A DNA stretch of 64,000 bases from contig NZ_JACJUV010000001.1 of NCBI RefSeq assembly GCF_014218805.1, positions 2,492,501-2,556,500 of the forward strand. The letters run 5' to 3'. Each line of letters starts with the position of its first letter. Within the stretch, counting starts at the first letter, position 1. This document shows positions 63,482 to 64,000 of the stretch, in pieces. Source of the DNA: Teredinibacter franksiae (GTDB taxonomy: Bacteria; Pseudomonadota; Gammaproteobacteria; Pseudomonadales; Cellvibrionaceae). The notes beneath the pieces are model-generated. The model was given only the letters and a program-made list of their open reading frames with translations, made no database searches and was not told the DNA's origin. The position numbers and the translations under genes are program-made.

Positions 63482-64000
63482 CTAATCCTGTGGTGTGAGG
63501 TCTTTACTGCTCGCGGCTTGGGCGCCAGCCGACATGGTCATTACTTTTTCCAGCAGGGCAGAGATAGTGCCACTCTTTTCAGCTAGGCCATCTACGGCTT
63601 TACCGATAGAAAGTGATTTGGCAAAGTTATCGAAGAAATGCTCTTCACCACCAACAATATCGATCTTCGCTTTTTGCAATGCTGTTGCCAGTACTTGCGC
63701 ATTTTCTTTGGCAATTTCCTTACCGGCATCAATGGAGGCAAGCGCTTCGTTAAACGCGGTTTCCAGAGTCATACGGAATTCTTCGTGATCACGCGCTTTC
63801 TCGCTCATGCTGCCCATGGCTTCGAATTTGTCCACAAGACCTTCCGCTTCTGCCTTGAACTGTTCGCGGGTAACTTCGGCTTTAGCAATACCGGTTTCAC
63901 GCACCGCTTTCGCTTCGGCTTCACCTTTAGAACCAATCACACGGGCTTCTGCTAGGCCTTCTTTTTCAAGTGCATCGGCTTTGGCTTCCTGCACTTTGGC
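63482..64000 (-). CDS. flotillin/SPFH-like protein, C-terminal part
   Basis: Runs off the window at its 5' end; 170 residues or more are visible. KADALEKEGLAEARVIGSKGEAEAKAVRETGIAKAEVTREQFKAEAEGL is the Ala/Glu-rich coiled coil typical of flotillin C-terminal regions, followed by a less conserved tail with LEKVMTMSAGAQAASS. The SPFH domain would lie upstream. Flotillins scaffold membrane microdomains. First visible gene of the minus-strand cluster. Confidence 0.78.
   Translation of the reverse strand, partial: AKVQEAKADALEKEGLAEARVIGSKGEAEAKAVRETGIAKAEVTREQFKAEAEGLVDKFEAMGSMSEKARDHEEFRMTLETAFNEALASIDAGKEIAKENAQVLATALQKAKIDIVGGEEHFFDNFAKSLSIGKAVDGLAEKSGTISALLEKVMTMSAGAQAASSKDLTPQD

Overview
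The window looks like chromosome from a marine, polysaccharide-degrading gammaproteobacterium. A member of the Cellvibrionales (Teredinibacter/Saccharophagus-like) is my best guess. The guess rests on gene content: a GH43 lipoprotein, a free ExoP-type carbohydrate-binding domain, a LamG protein, a DcaP-type porin, c-di-GMP proteins and a sodium:acetate symporter system. No rRNA or tRNA gene was recognised, so the taxonomy is an inference.

Layout. 1-3.4 kb: the end of a GGDEF-EAL protein, a lipoprotein with an Asn-Gly microsatellite and a DcaP-like porin. 3.7-14.7 kb: an acetate-uptake neighbourhood with a LuxR-type response regulator (CrbR-like), a FAS1 lipoprotein, a symporter/histidine-kinase fusion (CrbS-like), a DUF4212 small subunit plus ActP, and then a cNMP/CBS/DUF294 protein overlapping a DnaQ-like exonuclease. 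14.9-27.8 kb: housekeeping and carbohydrate genes (PQQ-propeller lipoprotein, YebC family, flavoprotein, PldA, SDR, GAF histidine kinase, ExoP_C-like protein, GH43, GlcG/HbpS-like protein, LamG plus CXXCH protein, DUF2059 protein).

28.1-45.2 kb is an accessory island built from integron gene cassettes. At least eight attC-like sites can be read. Nearly all genes are on the minus strand, with stop codons lying inside the R'' end of the following attC. No integron integrase is present, so it is a CALIN-type array, and it lies immediately downstream of glmS, the classical attTn7 neighbourhood. The array has been invaded repeatedly. A group II intron of about 1967 bp sits exactly in the R' box of one attC. 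An IS66 element (TSD GTTTATTG) splits the intron reverse transcriptase, and a second, different IS66 (TSD CCAATACC) splits the transposase of the first. Two decayed REP-type (Y1) transposase genes and a duplicated 0.56 kb tail of one of them break the array further.

45.6-55.6 kb: glmS, a DeoR regulator, a sulfide:quinone oxidoreductase-like flavoprotein, a GGDEF diguanylate cyclase, and a divergent LysR / pirin + FMN-reductase pair. 55.7-64 kb: a minus-strand operon of a flotillin-like protein (running off the window), a glycine-zipper membrane protein, a 1776-residue DUF3686-type AAA+ ATPase, a membrane protein, a zinc-ribbon protein and a TerB-like protein. This is the best candidate in the window for a poorly characterised multi-gene machine, probably acting in membrane or envelope maintenance.
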